This document shows, piece after piece, positions 4,323-6,827 of a stretch of DNA of 6,827 nucleotides. Source of the stretch: Lachnospiraceae bacterium. Its GTDB lineage: Bacteria > Bacillota > Clostridia > Lachnospirales > Lachnospiraceae. The position numbers and the translations under genes were made by a program. The notes beneath the pieces are model-generated. The model did not search any database. It had not been told where the DNA came from and saw nothing but the letters and a program-made list of their open reading frames with translations. The DNA is taken from NCBI GenBank assembly GCA_017463035.1, contig JAFTPY010000323.1:1-6827 (forward strand), written 5' to 3'. The stretch's first letter is position 1. Each line of letters begins with the position of its first letter.

Positions 4323-6827
4323 CTATTTCTTCTCTGTCAGATACTTCTTCACATACTGACCGGTATAGGACCCCGGATTCTTCGCAACCTCCTCCGGCGT
4401 CCCCTGCGCCACCACGGTACCGCCCTTATCGCCGCCCTCCGGACCGATATCGATAAGATAATCCGCCGTCTTGATTACGTCCAGGTTATGCTCGATGACA
4501 AGCACCGTGTTACCGCCCTCGGTGAGACGTTGCAAAATCTCAATAAGCTTGTGTACATCCGCAAAATGAAGACCGGTGGTCGGTTCGTCCAGAATGTAAA
4601 TCGTCTTACCGGTACTGCGTCTGGAAAGCTCCGTTGCCAGTTTGATACGTTGTGCTTCGCCGCCGGACAAAAGAGTGGACGGATGTCCCAGCTTCAGATA
4701 CGACAATCCTACGTCGTTTAAGGTCTCGATCTTCTTACGGATGGACGGCACATTCTCAAAAAACTTTACCGCTTCCTCCACACGCATTTCCAGTACATCA
4801 TAAATCGTCTTGCCCTTATACTTCACTTCCAGAGTCTCGCGGTTATACCGCTTGCCTCCGCATACCTCACACGGCACAAAAATATCCGGCAGGAAGTTCA
4901 TCTCGATTTTCAGAATACCATCACCGCTACAAGCCTCACAACGACCGCCCTTTACGTTAAAGCTGAAACGGCCCTTACTATACCCTCGAAGCTTTGCATC
5001 CGGAGTCCCTGCAAACAAGTCACGAATCTGGTCAAATACACCGGTATAGGTGGCCGGATTGGACCGGGGCGTACGCCCGATAGGAGACTGGTCAATGTTA
5101 ATGACCTTGTCCAACTGCTCAATACCGTCAATGCCGTCGTGATCCCCCGCCAGGATACGGGCACGGTTCAGGCTCTTTGCCAGATGCTTATACAAAATCT
5201 CGTTCACCAGGGAGCTCTTACCGGAGCCGGACACACCGGTCACACAGGTAAATACCCCAAGCGGAATATCCACGTCGATATTTTTCAGGTTGTTTTCCCG
5301 CGCACCCTTTACCTTCAAAAAGCCCGTCGGCTTTCTGCGCTTCTTCGGCACCGGAATGCTGAGTCTGCCGGACAAATACGCACCGGTTATGGACTCCGGC
5401 ACCTTCATAATCTCCTCTGCGGTACCCTGGGCAATCACCTCGCCGCCGTGATCTCCAGCCCCCGGACCGATGTCGATAATATGGTCCGCCGCGTACATGG
5501 TGTCCTCATCATGCTCTACCACAATCAATGTATTTCCCAAGTCCTTCAAATGCTTCAAGGTCTTTAACAGCTTGTCATTGTCCCTCTGGTGCAGACCGAT
5601 ACTCGGCTCATCCAAAATGTAGGCAACACCCACCAGCCCGGAACCGATCTGGGTCGCCAGACGAATACGCTGTGCCTCACCGCCGGATAGGGATGCGGTG
5701 GCTCTGGCCAAGGTCAGATAGTCCAAGCCCACATCCATCAAAAAGCCTACACGGGCACGAATCTCCTTTAATACCAGCTCTCCGATTTGCTGTTGACGCT
5801 CCGTCAGCTCCAGTTCCTGCATAAAGGTATACAAATCCCGCACGGAACACTCGGTAATCTCCGCAATGTTACGACCACCCACCGTTACCGCCAAGGACTC
5901 CTTCTTCAAACGCTTGCCTTTACACATCTTACACGGCGTGGTCCGCATAAAGGTCTCGTACTCTTGCTTTGTGGTGTCGGATGCAGTCTCCCGGTATCTG
6001 CGCTCCACATTCTTAATCAGGCCCTCAAAGGCCACATCATACACACCCTGTCCCCGCTGGCTTTGATAATGCACCTTTACCACACGACCGCCGGTACCGT
6101 AATAAATCATATCCTGAATGTCCTTCGGCAGCTTCTCAAACGGGGTTTTCAAGTCAAACTTATACTCCTTCGCCAGTGCCGTCAGCGTACTTCCGGTGTA
6201 ACTGGACGGATCCGTGGCAGACTGCCAGCCCAGCACCGCAATGGCACCCTCGGCAATACTCATGGACTTATCCGGAATCAACAAATCCTCGTCAAACTCC
6301 ATCTTTACGCCGATACCGTGACACTCCGGACAGGCACCGAACGGATTGTTAAAGGAAAACACACGCGGTTCAATCTCATCGATGCTGACACCGCAGTCCG
6401 GGCAGGAAAAGCTCTCAGAGAACCGAATCGGCTCCCCGTCAATGACATCCACAATCAGCAGACCCTCACTTAAACGCAGGACACTGTCAATGGAATCCCG
6501 AAGACGCTGCTCAATGCCCTCTTTGATGACCAAACGGTCTACAACAACCTCAATGTTATGCTTAATATTCTTCTCCAGCTTAATCTCCTCGGAAAGCTCA
6601 TACTGCTGTCCGTCTACAATGACACGGACATAACCGCTGCGCTTCGCCTGCTCGAAAATCTTCGCATGCTCACCCTTGCGCCCCCTCACCACCGGTGCCA
6701 AAAGCTGAATCTTCGTCCGCTCCGGCAACTGCATGATTTCATCCGACATCTCGTCCACCGTCTGCTTCTTGATAACCTTACCGCACTCCGGACAGTGAGG
6801 AATACCGATACGGGCATACAGCAAACG
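4323..6827 (-). CDS. uvrA: UvrA, excinuclease ABC subunit A (N-terminus cut by window edge)
   Basis: UvrA is the DNA-damage-sensing ABC ATPase of nucleotide excision repair; it loads UvrB at lesions. The visible 834 residues match the rest of a roughly 940-residue protein, so about 105-110 residues with the first Walker A lie beyond position 6827. Numbering from the Leu at 6824: CPEC (C11, C14), zinc module C141/C144 and C165/C168, C298/C301, ABC signature I LSGGEAQR (379-386), Walker B I YILDEPSIGLH (402-412), Walker A II GVSGSGKSS (530-538), the conserved block IDQSPIGRTPRSNPATYTGV (577-596), the C-terminal zinc hairpin C629/C632 and C652/C655, signature II (719-726) and Walker B II YILDEPTTGLH (743-753). 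TTG at 6824 is not the start; the frame continues off the window. The stop is TAG. UvrB often lies just upstream in clostridia, but that is not visible. Confidence 0.98.
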   Translation of the reverse strand, partial: RLLYARIGIPHCPECGKVIKKQTVDEMSDEIMQLPERTKIQLLAPVVRGRKGEHAKIFEQAKRSGYVRVIVDGQQYELSEEIKLEKNIKHNIEVVVDRLVIKEGIEQRLRDSIDSVLRLSEGLLIVDVIDGEPIRFSESFSCPDCGVSIDEIEPRVFSFNNPFGACPECHGIGVKMEFDEDLLIPDKSMSIAEGAIAVLGWQSATDPSSYTGSTLTALAKEYKFDLKTPFEKLPKDIQDMIYYGTGGRVVKVHYQSQRGQGVYDVAFEGLIKNVERRYRETASDTTKQEYETFMRTTPCKMCKGKRLKKESLAVTVGGRNIAEITECSVRDLYTFMQELELTERQQQIGELVLKEIRARVGFLMDVGLDYLTLARATASLSGGEAQRIRLATQIGSGLVGVAYILDEPSIGLHQRDNDKLLKTLKHLKDLGNTLIVVEHDEDTMYAADHIIDIGPGAGDHGGEVIAQGTAEEIMKVPESITGAYLSGRLSIPVPKKRRKPTGFLKVKGARENNLKNIDVDIPLGVFTCVTGVSGSGKSSLVNEILYKHLAKSLNRARILAGDHDGIDGIEQLDKVINIDQSPIGRTPRSNPATYTGVFDQIRDLFAGTPDAKLRGYSKGRFSFNVKGGRCEACSGDGILKIEMNFLPDIFVPCEVCGGKRYNRETLEVKYKGKTIYDVLEMRVEEAVKFFENVPSIRKKIETLNDVGLSYLKLGHPSTLLSGGEAQRIKLATELSRRSTGKTIYILDEPTTGLHFADVHKLIEILQRLTEGGNTVLVIEHNLDVIKTADYLIDIGPEGGDKGGTVVAQGTPEEVAKNPGSYTGQYVKKYLTEKK

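Noticed and set aside
2911..4359. A 482-codon open frame on the plus strand opposite the alcohol dehydrogenase gene
   Set aside because: It is antisense to a clear full-length enzyme, has a Cys/His/Arg-rich composition without any known domain, and lacks a ribosome binding site. It arises from the codon bias of the opposite strand.
4488..6633. Several plus-strand open frames of 60-230 codons opposite uvrA
   Set aside because: All lie within the conserved UvrA coding sequence, resemble no protein family and have no start signals.

Overview
The window looks like chromosomal DNA from a low-to-moderate GC clostridial Firmicute, probably a Lachnospiraceae-type gut anaerobe. The basis is a 55-residue clostridial 2[4Fe-4S] ferredoxin, a DUF1858 CxxC protein, a BDH/YqhD-type iron alcohol dehydrogenase, a DUF3737 beta-helix protein, strong AGGAGG ribosome binding sites, canonical TTGACA/TATAAT-type promoters and a tRNA without encoded CCA. 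The genus assignment is inference. Every gene lies on the minus strand except the ferredoxin. Two genes are cut by the window edges: DUF3737 (C-terminus missing) and uvrA (N-terminus missing).

Layout. 1-734: DUF3737 protein, preceded at 739-852 by a possible 37-codon Cys-rich ORF and a good promoter at 887-915. 947-1677: a visibly AT-richer two-gene unit, a TIGR02436-type four-helix-bundle protein followed with ATGA overlap by a GNAT acetyltransferase that lacks its acetyl-CoA-binding motif. 1745-1918: an array of tiny hairpins just upstream of that unit, with four positions on each side of a common centre. 1922-2079: tRNA-Trp with its own promoter and terminator. 2106-2472: DUF1858 gene with terminator and promoter. 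2577-2852: ferredoxin with promoter, strong Shine-Dalgarno and terminator. 2923-4164: iron alcohol dehydrogenase with its own promoter. 4197-6827: uvrA with its terminator.

Most genes here are single transcription units that can be delimited from promoter to terminator. The ferredoxin and DUF1858 genes are divergent small redox-type genes sharing a control region, and the alcohol dehydrogenase beside them fits fermentative anaerobic metabolism. tRNA-Trp and uvrA are core housekeeping genes. The four-helix-bundle/GNAT unit is the part that looks accessory.

The most unusual structure is the hairpin array at 1745-1918. It holds six clean stem-loops with 3-nt loops, one with a bulge and one degraded position. 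Stem sequences differ while pairing is preserved. Loops, spacers and positions are related by a twofold axis near position 1829. It lies directly upstream of the four-helix-bundle gene, and I suggest the two form one unit. Second in interest is the Cys-rich small ORF ahead of DUF3737.
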